Below are positions 6,595-16,400 of a stretch of 38,595 nucleotides of DNA, one piece after another (the stretch's first letter is position 1; each line of letters opens with the position of its first letter). The notes beneath the pieces were generated by a model. It saw nothing but the letters and a program-made list of their open reading frames with translations. It was not told where the DNA came from and did not search any database. Position numbers and translations under genes: made by a program. The stretch is from CAZBRS01 sp964494475 (lineage in GTDB: Bacteria > Myxococcota_A > UBA9042 > CAZBRS01), in contig CAZBRS010000055.1 of assembly GCA_964494475.1 (NCBI GenBank), positions 1-38,595 on the forward strand. Direction: 5' to 3'.

Positions 6595-9105
6595 ATGACG
6601 AAGAAGATCCTGATCGAGACCGCCAGCAGCGAGACCCGAGCGGCGCTGCTCGATGGTGATCACCTGCTCCAGTACCAGGTTCAGCCCACGTGGCGCGCCG
6701 AGGTGGTGGGCAGCATCTACCGCGGGGTGGTGCGCAACGTGAACCGGTCGCTCGAGGCCGCGTTCATCGACCTGGGCATCGGCAAGGACGCGTTCCTGAA
6801 CGCGCGCGAGTTCCCCGGTCTCTTCGAGGGCAAGGGTCGCCGGCACCTGCAAGACGTGCTGAAGCCCGGGCAGCCCGTGCTGGTGCAGGTGGCCCGCGAG
6901 GCCATCGGCGGCAAGGGCGCCACGGTCACGGGGTACGTGAGCCTGCCCGGGCGCTACCTGGTGCTCGTACCCGAGAACGAGCGTTCGGGCATCTCGCGCA
7001 AGCTGGGCGACAAGGAGCGCGAGCGCCTGCGCCGAATCCTCGACAAGGTCGAGCTCCCCAAGGGCCTGGGCGTCATCGTCCGCACGGCCGGCGCCGACAA
7101 GACCCGCGTCGAGCTCGAGAAGGATCTCGGCTACCTGCTGCGCCTGTGGGCCGACATCGAGGCCGCCTACGGATCGGGCCGCGACGCTCGCCTCCTCTAC
7201 CGCGAGGGCAGCCTGCCCGTTCGCTTCGTGCGCGAGTTCTTCGGGGCCGACGTCACCGAGATCCGCGTCAACGACGCGCGCACCTTCCACGAGCTTCAGA
7301 CCTTCGTGAAGGTCTTCTCGCCCCGCAAGGGCAAGGCCGTGGTGCACGACGAGCAGCCGGGGCTCTTCCGGCGCCTGGGCGTCGAGGCCCAGGTCGAGCA
7401 GCTGTCGCAGCGGCGCGTGCGCCTGCCGAGCGGCGGCCAGCTCGTGATCGATCCCACCGAGGCCCTGACCGCCATTGACGTGAACTCGTCGCGCACCAAG
7501 GGCAAGGACGCCGACGCGACCCTCTACAAGACCAACGTCGAGGCCGCGTCCGAGGCCGCGCGCCAGATCATCCTGCGCGACATCGGGGGCCTCATCGTCA
7601 TTGATCTGATCGATATGGAGTCCGACGCCCAGCGCCGCGAGGTCGAGGCCACCATCAAGAAGGCCTTCGCCTCCGACAAGGCGCGCGTGCACCTCGGCCG
7701 CATCTCGGAGTTCGGCCTGCTCGAGCTCAGCCGGCAGCGCCTGCGCCCCGAGCTGCGCAAGGTGGCCCACGAGGTCTGCCCGCGCTGCGAGGGCGCCGGC
7801 TTCATCAAGGCGCCGGCCCGCGCGGTCGACGACCTGCTGGTGCGCGTGCAGGCGCTCCTCGGCCGCGCCGGCAATGGGGGCGTGCTGGTCGAGGCCTCGC
7901 CCGACGAGGCGCGCCACCTGCTGAACGCGCGCCGCCGCGACCTGCTCGCCCTCGAAGACGCCAGCGGCAAGCTGGTCGACGTGCGCGTGCACCCCGACGC
8001 CCAGGCCGGCAACGCGCGGCTCTCCGAGTTGCCGTTCGTCGCGGCGCCGCCCGCCGCCCTGCCCGACGACGACCTGGCCGTGCTCACCATGTACAGCGCC
8101 GCCGACGTCGAAGACCTGCGCCAGGATCACCAGCGCCCCGAGCGCGACGACGCCCCGACCGGCGCCGACGACGAGGCGAGCCCCGCCGAGCGCATCGACG
8201 ACGACGTCGACGACGAACGCGACGACGAACGCGACGACGAACGCGACGGCGCCGACGAGCGCCAGGACGAAGGCGACGACGACCGCTCCGCGCCCGACGG
8301 AGAGGAGCCCGCCGACGGGACGAGCCGCGCCGAGGCCACGCCAGCGGGAGGCCCGCCCGACGGACGCAAGAAGCGCGGCCGGCGCTCGCGCCGGGGCGGT
8401 CGCGGTCGCTCGAAGCAGCAGGGAGACGAAGGCCGCGTCGGCGGCTCCGAGCTCCCGGCAGCGCCCGAGCCCACGCGAGCCGCCGAGCCCGAGCCCTGGC
8501 CGGTCGCGAGCCACACGCCCGCGCCCGCACCAGAGCCCACGTCCTTCGACGAGCGACGAGGCCCCGACACCGAAGGCCCCAACGACGACGGCTCCGACGA
8601 GGGCCCCGACGACGACGGCCCCGACGCTGACGCTCCCGTCGGCGACGGCACCGAGCCCCTGAGCGGCGACCGCAAGCGGCGCTCGCGCCGCCGCCGCAAG
8701 CGCCATCGCAGCAAGACGGGCGCGCCCGCCGACGCCCCGTCGAACCTGGCGGCGGCGCCCGAGGCCGGACCCCGGGAGGAGCACGAAGCCCAGCCCCCGG
8801 CGCCCGCTCCCACGGGCTTCGAGCCCCCCCTCGACGAGCGCTCGCACCAGGTGCGCGCGCGCTTCGCCCCCCGGGGCCGCACGCCGAAGGCGCACCCCCG
8901 CCCAACGCTTGCACCGGGGCCCGATACGCCCCCGCCGCTGCCAGCGCCCGCGCCCGCGGTGTCGGCCGCTCCCCAGCCCGAGCCTCGGGCAGAGACCCCC
9001 GCGCTCCCCGCGACCCCGGTCGCCGCCAAGCCGGCCAAGGCCAGGCGCAAGCCGGGCATCATCAAGCGGTTGCTGGGGGTCGGTCCGGACGAAGAGAAAG
9101 AATAG
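6595..9105 (+). CDS. Ribonuclease E/G family endoribonuclease
   Basis: This single-strand-specific endoribonuclease initiates mRNA decay and processes rRNA and tRNA. The 836-residue product has an N-terminal S1-type RNA-binding region (about 35-130; VGSIYRGVVRNV, AAFIDLG). Its catalytic motifs include AIDVNSS with Asp295 and Asn297, and IVIDLIDM with Asp337, matching the magnesium ligands of E. coli RNase E. A CPRC zinc link (395-398) supports dimer and tetramer assembly. The catalytic core ends near 500. The remaining 330 residues are a low-complexity tail: an acidic block with three DDER copies (about 535-550), Arg-rich blocks at 591-610 and 693-708, Pro/Ala/Glu spacers, and a basic C-terminal helix candidate (GIIKRLLGV). 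Such a tail is typical of RNase E rather than RNase G. AAAGAGGAA precedes the ATG. Enolase converges on it 17 bases downstream. Confidence 0.93.
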   Translation: MTKKILIETASSETRAALLDGDHLLQYQVQPTWRAEVVGSIYRGVVRNVNRSLEAAFIDLGIGKDAFLNAREFPGLFEGKGRRHLQDVLKPGQPVLVQVAREAIGGKGATVTGYVSLPGRYLVLVPENERSGISRKLGDKERERLRRILDKVELPKGLGVIVRTAGADKTRVELEKDLGYLLRLWADIEAAYGSGRDARLLYREGSLPVRFVREFFGADVTEIRVNDARTFHELQTFVKVFSPRKGKAVVHDEQPGLFRRLGVEAQVEQLSQRRVRLPSGGQLVIDPTEALTAIDVNSSRTKGKDADATLYKTNVEAASEAARQIILRDIGGLIVIDLIDMESDAQRREVEATIKKAFASDKARVHLGRISEFGLLELSRQRLRPELRKVAHEVCPRCEGAGFIKAPARAVDDLLVRVQALLGRAGNGGVLVEASPDEARHLLNARRRDLLALEDASGKLVDVRVHPDAQAGNARLSELPFVAAPPAALPDDDLAVLTMYSAADVEDLRQDHQRPERDDAPTGADDEASPAERIDDDVDDERDDERDDERDGADERQDEGDDDRSAPDGEEPADGTSRAEATPAGGPPDGRKKRGRRSRRGGRGRSKQQGDEGRVGGSELPAAPEPTRAAEPEPWPVASHTPAPAPEPTSFDERRGPDTEGPNDDGSDEGPDDDGPDADAPVGDGTEPLSGDRKRRSRRRRKRHRSKTGAPADAPSNLAAAPEAGPREEHEAQPPAPAPTGFEPPLDERSHQVRARFAPRGRTPKAHPRPTLAPGPDTPPPLPAPAPAVSAAPQPEPRAETPALPATPVAAKPAKARRKPGIIKRLLGVGPDEEKE
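8209..8244 (+). repeat. 12-bp tandem repeat, three copies, in the RNase E/G tail
   Basis: GACGACGAACGC is repeated exactly three times in frame and encodes DDER three times. It lies in the acidic part of the disordered tail and is a likely site of length variation. Confidence 0.9.
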
Positions 9106-9122
9106 CGGCCGCGAGCGCGACG

Positions 9123-10403
9123 CTACTTCGCGAAGGGGTTCGCGTAGATCGCGGACGCACCGAGCTCGCGCTCGATCTCGATCAGGCGGTTGTACTTGGC
9201 GATGCGGTCCGAGCGCGAGGCCGAGCCAGTCTTGATCTGCCCGCCGCCCATGGCCACGGCCAGGTCGGCGATGAAGGTGTCCTCGGTCTCGCCCGAGCGG
9301 TGGCTGATGACGTAGTTCCAGCCCGCCTTCTTGCACAGGTCGATGGTCTCGATCGTCTCGGTCACGGTGCCGATCTGGTTCACCTTGATCAGCACGGCGT
9401 TGGCCGCCTTCTCGCGGATGCCGCGCGCCACGAACCTCGGGTTCGTGACCAGCAGGTCGTCGCCGACAAGCTGCACGCGATCGCCGAGCACGGCCATCAG
9501 CTTCTTCCAGCCGTCCCAGTCGTTCTCGTCGAGCCCGTCCTCGAGGCTGGCGATGGGGTACTTCTCGATCCACGTCTTCCAGAGGGCGATCATCTCGTCG
9601 GTGCTCTTCTGGCCGCTCTTCGACTTGAACAGGTCGTACTTGCCGCCCTTGTAGAGCGACGACGCGGCCGGATCGAGCGCCAGCACCACGTCCTTGTTCG
9701 GGGCGTAGCCGGCCTTCGCGAGCGCCGTCAGGATCACCTCGCAGGCCTCCTCGTTCGACTTCAGGTCGGGCGCGAAGCCGCCCTCGTCGCCCACGCCCAC
9801 GGCGTAGCCCTTGTCCTTCAGCACCTTCTTCAGGGTGTGGAAGATCTCGGCGCCGTAGCGCAGGGCCTCGGTGAACGTGGGCGCGCCCACGGGCATGACC
9901 ATGAACTCCTGGAAGTCGACGCTGTTCTCGGCGTGCAGGCCGCCGTTCAGGATGTTCATCATGGGCGCGGGCAGGCGACGCGCGCCGGGGCCGCCCAGGT
10001 AGCGGTAGAGCGGCAGGCCGGCGGCGCAGGCCGACGCGCGGGCGGCGGCCATCGAGACGCCCAGGATGGCGTTGGCGCCCAGGCGGGCCTTGGTCGGCGT
10101 GCCGTCCATCTCGATCATGGCGCGATCGAGGGCCGGCTGATCGGCGGCGCACATCCCGAGGACGTTCTTCGCGATCACGTCGTTCACGTTGGCCACGGCC
10201 TGGAGCACGCCCTTTCCCAGGTAGCGCCCCTTGTCGCCGTCGCGCAGCTCGACGGCCTCGTTCTCGCCGGTCGAGGCTCCCGAGGGCACCGAGGCGACGC
10301 CCCGGTTGCCGCCCTCGAGCGTAACGACCACGCGCACGGTCGGGTTTCCGCGCGAATCGAGGATCTCGTACGCCTCGACGCGGCTGATCTTCGTGTGGGT
10401 CAT
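9123..10403 (-). CDS. eno: Enolase
   Basis: Enolase interconverts 2-phosphoglycerate and phosphoenolpyruvate in glycolysis. The 426-residue product has the standard length and motifs. These include ILDSRGNPTV at the start, the mobile loop SGASTGENEAVELRD, NGGLHAEN with His157, GVGDEGGFAPDL with the general-acid Glu207, LALDPA with metal ligand Asp244, LIKVNQIGT with the base Lys, ISHRSGETEDTFIADL, and GQIKTGS with the second substrate Lys. GGAGGT lies five bases before the ATG. It is encoded 44 bases after the FGE-fold gene on the same strand, with its own promoter candidate in between. Its 3' end faces the RNase E/G gene, notable because enolase is an RNase E partner in enterobacteria. Confidence 0.97.
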   Translation of the reverse strand: MTHTKISRVEAYEILDSRGNPTVRVVVTLEGGNRGVASVPSGASTGENEAVELRDGDKGRYLGKGVLQAVANVNDVIAKNVLGMCAADQPALDRAMIEMDGTPTKARLGANAILGVSMAAARASACAAGLPLYRYLGGPGARRLPAPMMNILNGGLHAENSVDFQEFMVMPVGAPTFTEALRYGAEIFHTLKKVLKDKGYAVGVGDEGGFAPDLKSNEEACEVILTALAKAGYAPNKDVVLALDPAASSLYKGGKYDLFKSKSGQKSTDEMIALWKTWIEKYPIASLEDGLDENDWDGWKKLMAVLGDRVQLVGDDLLVTNPRFVARGIREKAANAVLIKVNQIGTVTETIETIDLCKKAGWNYVISHRSGETEDTFIADLAVAMGGGQIKTGSASRSDRIAKYNRLIEIERELGASAIYANPFAK

Positions 10404-10431
10404 GGTGGACCTCCGATGGTTGGCGGGCGCG

Positions 10432-10459
10432 AGTCTATGCGGCTCCGTTAAAAAGGCAA
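10432..10459 (-). promoter_or_regulatory. Candidate eno promoter
   Basis: On the minus strand, TTGCCT (10459-10454) and TAGACT (10437-10432) are 16 bases apart. It overlaps the last codons of the upstream FGE-fold gene. Enolase could also be read through from that gene. Confidence 0.35.
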
Positions 10460-11635
10460 GGAGGCGGGGGCTGCGCAGCGGAACCCCAGGGCGCCGTTGC
10501 TGCGGGTCGGATCGTAGGGCACGCGCGCCGAGGCACGCAGCTCGGCGGCCTTGGCGTTGAACCACGATCCGCCTCGCAGGACGCCCAGGGCGTTGGCCGG
10601 CGCCCGCCACGTGTTGGAGGCCGGATCGTAGAGGGTGTGGGCGTCGTCGACCCACTCGAGCACGTTGCCCGCCAGGTCGCACGCGTCGCTGGGGCTGTTG
10701 CCGGCCTGGACCGAGCACACCGGGCCGGGGCCCTTCGCGCCGCACCGGTCAGGGCCCGCGCCGTTGCCCCATACGGCCAGCGCGCACGACACGGGATCGC
10801 CGCCCCAGGGGAAGAGCCGGCCGTCGCTGCCGCGCGCGGCCTTCTCCCACTCGACCTCGGTGGGAAGCCGCTTGCCGGCCCAGGCGCAGAAGGCGCGAGC
10901 TTGCTCCCGGTTCACGCACGTCACCGGGTGCCCGTCGCGCCCCTCCTGCTGCCAGGTGCAGGTGCCCCCGGTGCGGGGCTCCGCGCACTTGCCGGCCGTC
11001 ACGCACGCGCCGTAGGCCGCCACCGTCACTTCCGTCCGATCGAGCCAGAAGGCCGCGACCCGCGCGCGCCGCCCGGGCTTCTCGTCGGCCTTGCAGTCGG
11101 CGTCGAGGCGGTCGTTGCAGCCCATCCAGAACTCGCCGCCCGAGACCTTGACCATGCCCGGGTGCGCCGCGGCCTCGGGGTCCGGGGGCGCGGCGGGCTC
11201 GTCGGCCTCCTCTCCGTCAGCCTGCGCATCGGCGCGGGCCGCGGCCTTCGACGCCTTCTTGGCGGGCTTGGAGACCGCCTTGGGCGCAGCCGGCTTCGCC
11301 TCGGAGGGCTCGCGGCCGAGCTTCGCTTCCAGCTTGGCGCGCTCGGCGCCCTTGAGCGCAGAGCGCTTGGCCCAGCGGTCGAACGCCGCCCCGTCGCCCT
11401 TGGCCGCCGCGCAGCGGGCGCCCAGGAGCGCGACCTTGCCCTGGCGACCCTTGGGCGCGTTGTCGTAGCAGATCTGCACGTTGTCGAGGCAGTCGGCCCA
11501 CTGCCCCGAGGTGTAGGCCTCCTCGGCCAGGGGCCACAGGTCCTCGAAGATGCCGGCCCGCGCGGCCGAAGCAAGCCCGCACAAGGTGACGACGACCGCA
11601 GCGATCGCAGAGGACCGGTGCCAACGGATGCTCAT
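10448..11635 (-). CDS. Exported formylglycine-generating-enzyme-fold protein
   Basis: The 395-residue product has a signal peptide (cleavage likely after AARA, residue 27). A helical region of about 80 residues follows, possibly TPR-like (EEAYTSGQWADCLDNV). Next is a Lys/Ala/Glu-rich linker (about 108-158), then an FGE/SUMF1-fold domain from about 159 to the end. Domain motifs are VSGGEFWMGC, FWLDRTEVTVAAY, RLPTEVEWEKAARG, FPWGG, DLAGNVLEWVDD, VLRGGSWF and GALGFRCA. In true formylglycine-generating enzymes, two catalytic Cys lie between the GGS motif and the final GFRCA. Here that stretch (FNAKAAELRASARV) has no Cys. So it is probably not a sulfatase-activating enzyme but one of the many FGE-fold binding or accessory domains. 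Function unknown. Confidence 0.87.
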   Translation of the reverse strand: MSIRWHRSSAIAAVVVTLCGLASAARAGIFEDLWPLAEEAYTSGQWADCLDNVQICYDNAPKGRQGKVALLGARCAAAKGDGAAFDRWAKRSALKGAERAKLEAKLGREPSEAKPAAPKAVSKPAKKASKAAARADAQADGEEADEPAAPPDPEAAAHPGMVKVSGGEFWMGCNDRLDADCKADEKPGRRARVAAFWLDRTEVTVAAYGACVTAGKCAEPRTGGTCTWQQEGRDGHPVTCVNREQARAFCAWAGKRLPTEVEWEKAARGSDGRLFPWGGDPVSCALAVWGNGAGPDRCGAKGPGPVCSVQAGNSPSDACDLAGNVLEWVDDAHTLYDPASNTWRAPANALGVLRGGSWFNAKAAELRASARVPYDPTRSNGALGFRCAAPASLPF

Positions 11636-11652
11636 GAGGCGACCTCGGCGCG

Positions 11653-11694
11653 TTGGATGACCGTACGATACGTGGTATCTTCCCCTTCATGCAA
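11653..11694. promoter_or_regulatory. Divergent promoter region of the FGE-fold and DUF2723-type genes
   Basis: On the plus strand, TTGGAT (11653-11658) and TATCTT (11676-11681) are 17 bases apart. That places the start at or next to the ATG at 11689, so a leaderless mRNA is possible. On the minus strand, TTGCAT (11694-11689) and TATCGT (11670-11665) are 18 apart. Both -35 elements are weak. The palindrome at 11667-11679 lies in the shared core. Confidence 0.35.
11667..11679. repeat. Inverted repeat GATAC-GTG-GTATC
   Basis: Two perfect 5-base arms flank a 3-base centre. It overlaps the plus-strand -10 and the minus-strand -10 and so could be an operator serving both genes. It is short enough to be chance. 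Confidence 0.4.
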
Positions 11695-13419
11695 GCCCTG
11701 GCGTTCTTGCTTCCCTTTCTGGTCGCCGTGGTCACCCTGCCCCAGGGCACGCACTGGCTCGACTCGCCCGAGCTCGTGGCGGGCGCCACCGAGCTCGGGG
11801 TGGTGCACCCCCCGGGTCACCCCCTGTACGCCGTGCTGGCGCGCGCCTTCGAGCTGCTGGTTCCCTTCGGCCCCCTGCCCTTCCGGTTGAGCGTGCTGTC
11901 GGCGCTGTTCGGGGGCTTGTCGAGCGCGCTCCTCTTCCGCCTGGCGCGCCGGCTGCTCACGGGAGCGTCGTTGGGCAGGCGCGGCCTCGACCTGGTCGCG
12001 CTCGCGGGCGCGCTGGCCCTGGGCCTCGCACCGTCGCTCTGGCTGCAGGGCCAGCGCGCCGAGGTCTACACGCTGAACCTTTTCCTGGTGCTGCTGGGCC
12101 TCGATCTGGCCCTGCGCGACGACGCCCGCTGCACGTGGCTGGCCGGCCTGGTCGTGGGCCTCGGGCTCGCCCACCACCACTACCTGGTGGCGCTCTCGCT
12201 GCCCGCGCTGGCCGTGCCCATCCTGGCGCGCGGCCGCCCCGCGGCCTGGCTCGGGGGCGCGCTGGCCGCGCTCGCGGGGCTGCTCGCCTACAGCTACCTG
12301 CCGCTGCGCGGCCGCCTGCCGCTGGTCGTGAACTGGGCGCGCCCCGGCGACCTGGCCGCCGTGCTCGACACGGTGGCCGCGCGCGTCTTCCAGGCGTCGG
12401 TGGGCCAGCAGGCGGGCAGCAGCGAGGCCATCGACGTGCCCGCGAACCTGGCGCGGCTCACGGACCTGCTGGCCCACGACGTCACCTGGCCCGGCCTGGC
12501 GCTGGCCGCCCTGGGGCTGGTCGTGGCGTGGCGGCGCTCCCGGCGCCTGGGCGCGTCGCTGGCCCTGCTGGTCGCGACCGCGTGGCTCGCGAAGGGCGTC
12601 ATGGAGGTCGACCCCCTGAACCCCGACGACCACGGCTACCTGCTGCCGGGCCTCGCGGGCCTGCTGCTGGCCGCCACCCTGGGGCTCGATCGGCTGACCC
12701 GCGCCCTCGGCGCCCGCGCCCGGCTGGCCGCCCCGATCGCCCTCGCGGGTCTGGCCGGGCTCACGGTCGTGCGCGCGCGCGACCTCGACCTCGCCGCCTT
12801 CGACGCGCCCGACCGCGTGTACGAAGCCCTGGTCGAGGGCGTGCCGCCCGGCGGCGCCTGGTTCACGTGGTACTTCCCGCTGCACTTCCTGGCCGAGGAG
12901 AAGCTCGTGGCCGAGGGCGCGCGGCCCGACCTGGCCGTGCTGCAGCAGTCGCTCGACGCCAAGCTGCGCACCGGCGCGGCCACCGTGGCCGACCTGTCGG
13001 CGCGCCACCCCGACCTCGCCCCCCTGCTCGCCGACCTGGCCGACGACTGGAGGGTCTCCTCCCCCGGCGAGGCCGTGCTCCGCGCCACCCCCGTGTGGTT
13101 CGAGCCCGCCCCCGACCCGCTGCTCGCGCCCGCCGCCCAGGTGCCCGCGGGCTGGCACTTCCGCGCCGCCGCCTGCGAGCGCTGCCCCGCCCCCTGGCTG
13201 GCCGACGCCACGCCCCTGCTCAGCGCCCTCGGCCCCTGGCTCGCCGTCGACCGCACCACCGCCCGCGTGCTCACCCACCTGCTCTACGCCAGCGCGCGCC
13301 TGCTGGCGGCCGAAGGACGCCACGCCGACGCCACGAAGCGCCTCGACGAGCTGTTCCGGGTGCAGCCCGGGTTGAGGGGGAAGGTGACGATCGAGACGTT
13401 GCCCGCGGTCACGCGCTGA
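11689..13419 (+). CDS. DUF2723-type GT-C-like integral membrane protein
   Basis: The 576-residue product has about ten hydrophobic segments up to residue 370 and a soluble C-terminal part. The N-terminus carries the DUF2723 signature: WLDSPEL with Asp25 and Glu28 in the first extracytoplasmic loop, then HPPGHPLY (40-47). Further on come GQRAEVYTLN and LGLAHHHYL. This family resembles protein O-mannosyltransferases and other lipid-sugar-dependent GT-C enzymes, so glycan transfer in the outer leaflet is likely but the acceptor is unknown. The residues after 370 include a short Cys pair (ACERC) and a helical, TPR-like end. The upstream in-frame TTG at 11653 is better read as a -35 element. No ribosome site precedes the ATG, consistent with a leaderless start. 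Confidence 0.85.
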   Translation: MQALAFLLPFLVAVVTLPQGTHWLDSPELVAGATELGVVHPPGHPLYAVLARAFELLVPFGPLPFRLSVLSALFGGLSSALLFRLARRLLTGASLGRRGLDLVALAGALALGLAPSLWLQGQRAEVYTLNLFLVLLGLDLALRDDARCTWLAGLVVGLGLAHHHYLVALSLPALAVPILARGRPAAWLGGALAALAGLLAYSYLPLRGRLPLVVNWARPGDLAAVLDTVAARVFQASVGQQAGSSEAIDVPANLARLTDLLAHDVTWPGLALAALGLVVAWRRSRRLGASLALLVATAWLAKGVMEVDPLNPDDHGYLLPGLAGLLLAATLGLDRLTRALGARARLAAPIALAGLAGLTVVRARDLDLAAFDAPDRVYEALVEGVPPGGAWFTWYFPLHFLAEEKLVAEGARPDLAVLQQSLDAKLRTGAATVADLSARHPDLAPLLADLADDWRVSSPGEAVLRATPVWFEPAPDPLLAPAAQVPAGWHFRAAACERCPAPWLADATPLLSALGPWLAVDRTTARVLTHLLYASARLLAAEGRHADATKRLDELFRVQPGLRGKVTIETLPAVTR

Positions 13420-13426
13420 CGCGCCA

Positions 13427-13454
13427 TTGCGCTCGTCGCCAAGCGTCCTAGAAT
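13427..13454 (+). promoter_or_regulatory. Candidate promoter of the ASH/VWA lipoprotein gene
   Basis: TTGCGC (13427-13432) and TAGAAT (13449-13454) are 16 bases apart. The -10 matches five of six consensus positions. Transcription would start near 13461, about 23 bases before the ATG. Confidence 0.45.
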
Positions 13455-13483
13455 ACTCGTCGGGCCTTCGGGGTTCACTCGTC

Positions 13484-16400
13484 ATGGGTTCGCGACGCGC
13501 GCTCCTCCTCTCGCTGCTGCTGCTCGCCGGTGTCGGGGCCTGCTCCGACGACGGCGGCGACAAGATCGGCGTGCTCGGCGGCGTTCGCATCGAGGTCGAT
13601 CCGGCCACGCTGCTGTTCCCGGCCACCCCCGTGGGCGAGACGGCCACGCGCACCGTGGTGGTGCGGCACAGCGGCTCCGACGGTACGCTGCACCTCGGCG
13701 GGGTCGGCCTGATCGACGACTCCGACGAGTTCGAGGTCTCGGGGCCCGACGTCAAGCTGCTGGCGCCGGGCGGGTCGACCCGCTTCACCGTGTCGTTCTC
13801 TCCCGTCGACGACGAGCCCGACGTGGTGCGCGTGGGGATCGAGCACGACAGCCCGGTCGAGGCCAGCCCGCTGGTGCTCGAGGTCGGCTCGGCGGCGCCG
13901 GGACAGGCGCTGGTCGCCCTGCCCTTCGAGCTCGACTTCGGCGACGTGGTGGCGGGCGACGAACCCGAGCTCGGCGTGCGTTTTCAGAACCTCGGGTCGC
14001 GCGTGGTGCACGTCGCCAGCGTCGGGCTCTTCCGAAACTCGAGCCCCGACTTCACCCTGACCACCGACGCCCACGACCTGGGCCTGCCCGCCGACGTGGA
14101 GCCGGGCGAGTGGCTCGACGTGCGCGTGCGGTATCGCCCCGCGGGCGGCGACGCGATCGACACGGGCCTGTTGCAGGTGGTCTCGACCGACGTGGTGCTC
14201 GAGGCCTCGGTCGACGTGCGCGGTCGCGAGCTGGCCCCCGACGTGCGGGTTTCACCCGCCGAGGTCGACTTCGACGAGGTCTTCCTGCACGAGGCCGCCG
14301 AGGCCGCGCTCACGGTCGCGAACGTGGGCGACCTGCCCCTGGCGCTGGCCTCGATCACGGTGGTCGACGCACGCACGCCCTGGATCGACGTGCCCGACGC
14401 CCCGGACGGTCCGCTCGAGGTCGCCCCCGGAGAGCAGGTGGTCGTGCACGTGCGCTTCGCCCCGGGGGCCGGCTTCGAGGCCACCGCCGACGCCCTGGCG
14501 CGCGTGCGCATCGCCTCGAACGACCCCGACCAGCCCTTCGTGCACGTGGCCGTGCGCGGCACCGTGCGCCTGCCGCGCGTGACCGCCGGCCCCACCCCCC
14601 TCGACTTCGGGCGCGTGGCCCCCGGCGACACCCGCACGCGCGAGCTGCTGCTCTTGAACAACTCGCGGCCGCGCCAGGACGTGACCATCGTCTCGGCCGT
14701 GCTCGAGGACCCCACCGGCGAGTATGCCCTCGGCCCGCTGCCCGGCTTCGGGCCCATTAACGTGCCGGCGGCCCCGACGGTCCTGCCCGCCGGCGAGGCG
14801 CTGGCCCTGCCCGTGTCGTTCACGAACCAGGGCGGCCCCGCGGGCGAGGTCGTCGGAGGGGAGGTCACGCTCACCTACCAGGTCGACGACGAGCCCGTGG
14901 CGCGGGTCGAGCTGATCGCCGAGCGTGCCGCCGGCCGGGCCTGCGGGCCGGTGCTGACGCCCTCCAGCGTCGACTTCGGCCTGGTGGCGCAGGGGGCGAA
15001 GCGCACCCGCCTGCTCGCCCTCAGGAACCAGGGCTCGGGCACGTGCCGCCTGGCCGACACCGCGCTGGTGCCCTGCGAGCCCCACGACGCGACCGCCTGC
15101 CAATCGATCGCCTCGGCCGAGGCGGTCTTCGCGCTCGACCCGGCGAGCAGCCTCCCCGGCCTCGTGATCCCCGCGGGCGGGTCGGTGCCGCTGCCCGTCA
15201 CGTTCCGGCCCCCCGTGCTGGCCCTCGAAGGCGACCCCGTCCCCTTCCGGGCACTGCTCTCGGCCACGCTGGCCGACCTCGAGGCCGAAGGCGCCGCGCT
15301 CCTGACGACGCCGTCGACGGCCCCCAATCTGGCGGGCGCCACCGGCGACGCGTGCCTGGTCGTCAGCCCCGAGCAGGTCTCGTTCGGCGACGTGCGCGTG
15401 GGCTGCGCCTCTCCCCTGCGCTCGGTGCACGCCCACAACACCTGCTCCTCCCCGCTGCAGGTGACGGCGCTCGCGCTGGTGGGCTGCGACGCCGAGTTCC
15501 GCCTGGTGAACGTGCCCTACCTGCCCTCGACGCTCACGCAAGAGAACCAGATGAACCTCAAGCTGCTGGCCTACGCGCCGGTCGATCTCGGCCTCGACGG
15601 CTGCGCCCTCACCGTGCAGACCGACGAGCCGGGCGAGCCCAGGTACGTGCTGCCGCTCGACGGCAACGGCACGCTGGTGTCGCACGTGCGCGAGGGCTTT
15701 GCCCAGACGGGCTCGCGCGCCGTCGACATTCTGTTCGTGGTCGACAACTCGGGCTCGATGATCGACAACCAGCAGAACCTGGCCGCGAACTTCGGCAGCC
15801 TGGCCGCCATCGGCGAAGCGTGGGACACCGACGTGCACCTGGGCGTGGTCACCACCGACATGACGCCCTGGGGCGGGATGGGCAAGCTGGTCGGCGCGCC
15901 CCGCTACCTCACCGAGGACAACTGGCAGTTGTTCGCCGACCGGGCCAAGGTGGGCGCCGACGGCTCGGGCCTCGAGCAGGGCCTGGCCGCCGCCGAGGCC
16001 GCCCTCGGCTGGCCCCTGGCCGCCGACGCCGACCTGCCCTGCCAGGTCGACCAGGCCTGCACGTCGCCGCTCACCTGCGTCGAGGGCGGCTGCGGCGGCG
16101 CCAACCGCGGCTTCCTGCGCCCCGAGGCCGTGCTGCACGTGGTCTTCGTCACCGACGAGGACGACCAGTCGCAGAACAGCGTGGCCTACTACCTCGACAA
16201 GCTCACCGGCCTGAAGGGCCCCGACCACGCCGACCTGGTGCAGGTGCACGCGGTGGTCGGCAAGCCCCTCGTCGCCGGCGCGACCAGCACGTGCGCCTCG
16301 CAGGCCGGCGAGCGCTACCTCGAGCTGGCCGCCGCCACCGGCGGCGTGGTCAGCGACATCTGCGACACCGACTGGTCGGCCAAGCTCGAGCAGATCGGCA

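Noticed and set aside
5950..10152. Long open minus-strand frame across the lipoprotein, RNase E/G and eno
   Set aside because: It is antisense to two recognised genes and in the wrong frame for enolase. The translation has no domain signature.
10448..11635. True formylglycine-generating (sulfatase-activating) enzyme
   Set aside because: The active-site Cys pair expected before the terminal GFRCA motif is missing, and I see no sulfatase gene in the window.
11653..11688. TTG at 11653 as start of the DUF2723-type gene
   Set aside because: It adds 12 polar residues before the first membrane segment. It coincides with a -35 element 17 bases from TATCTT, so the ATG at 11689 is better.
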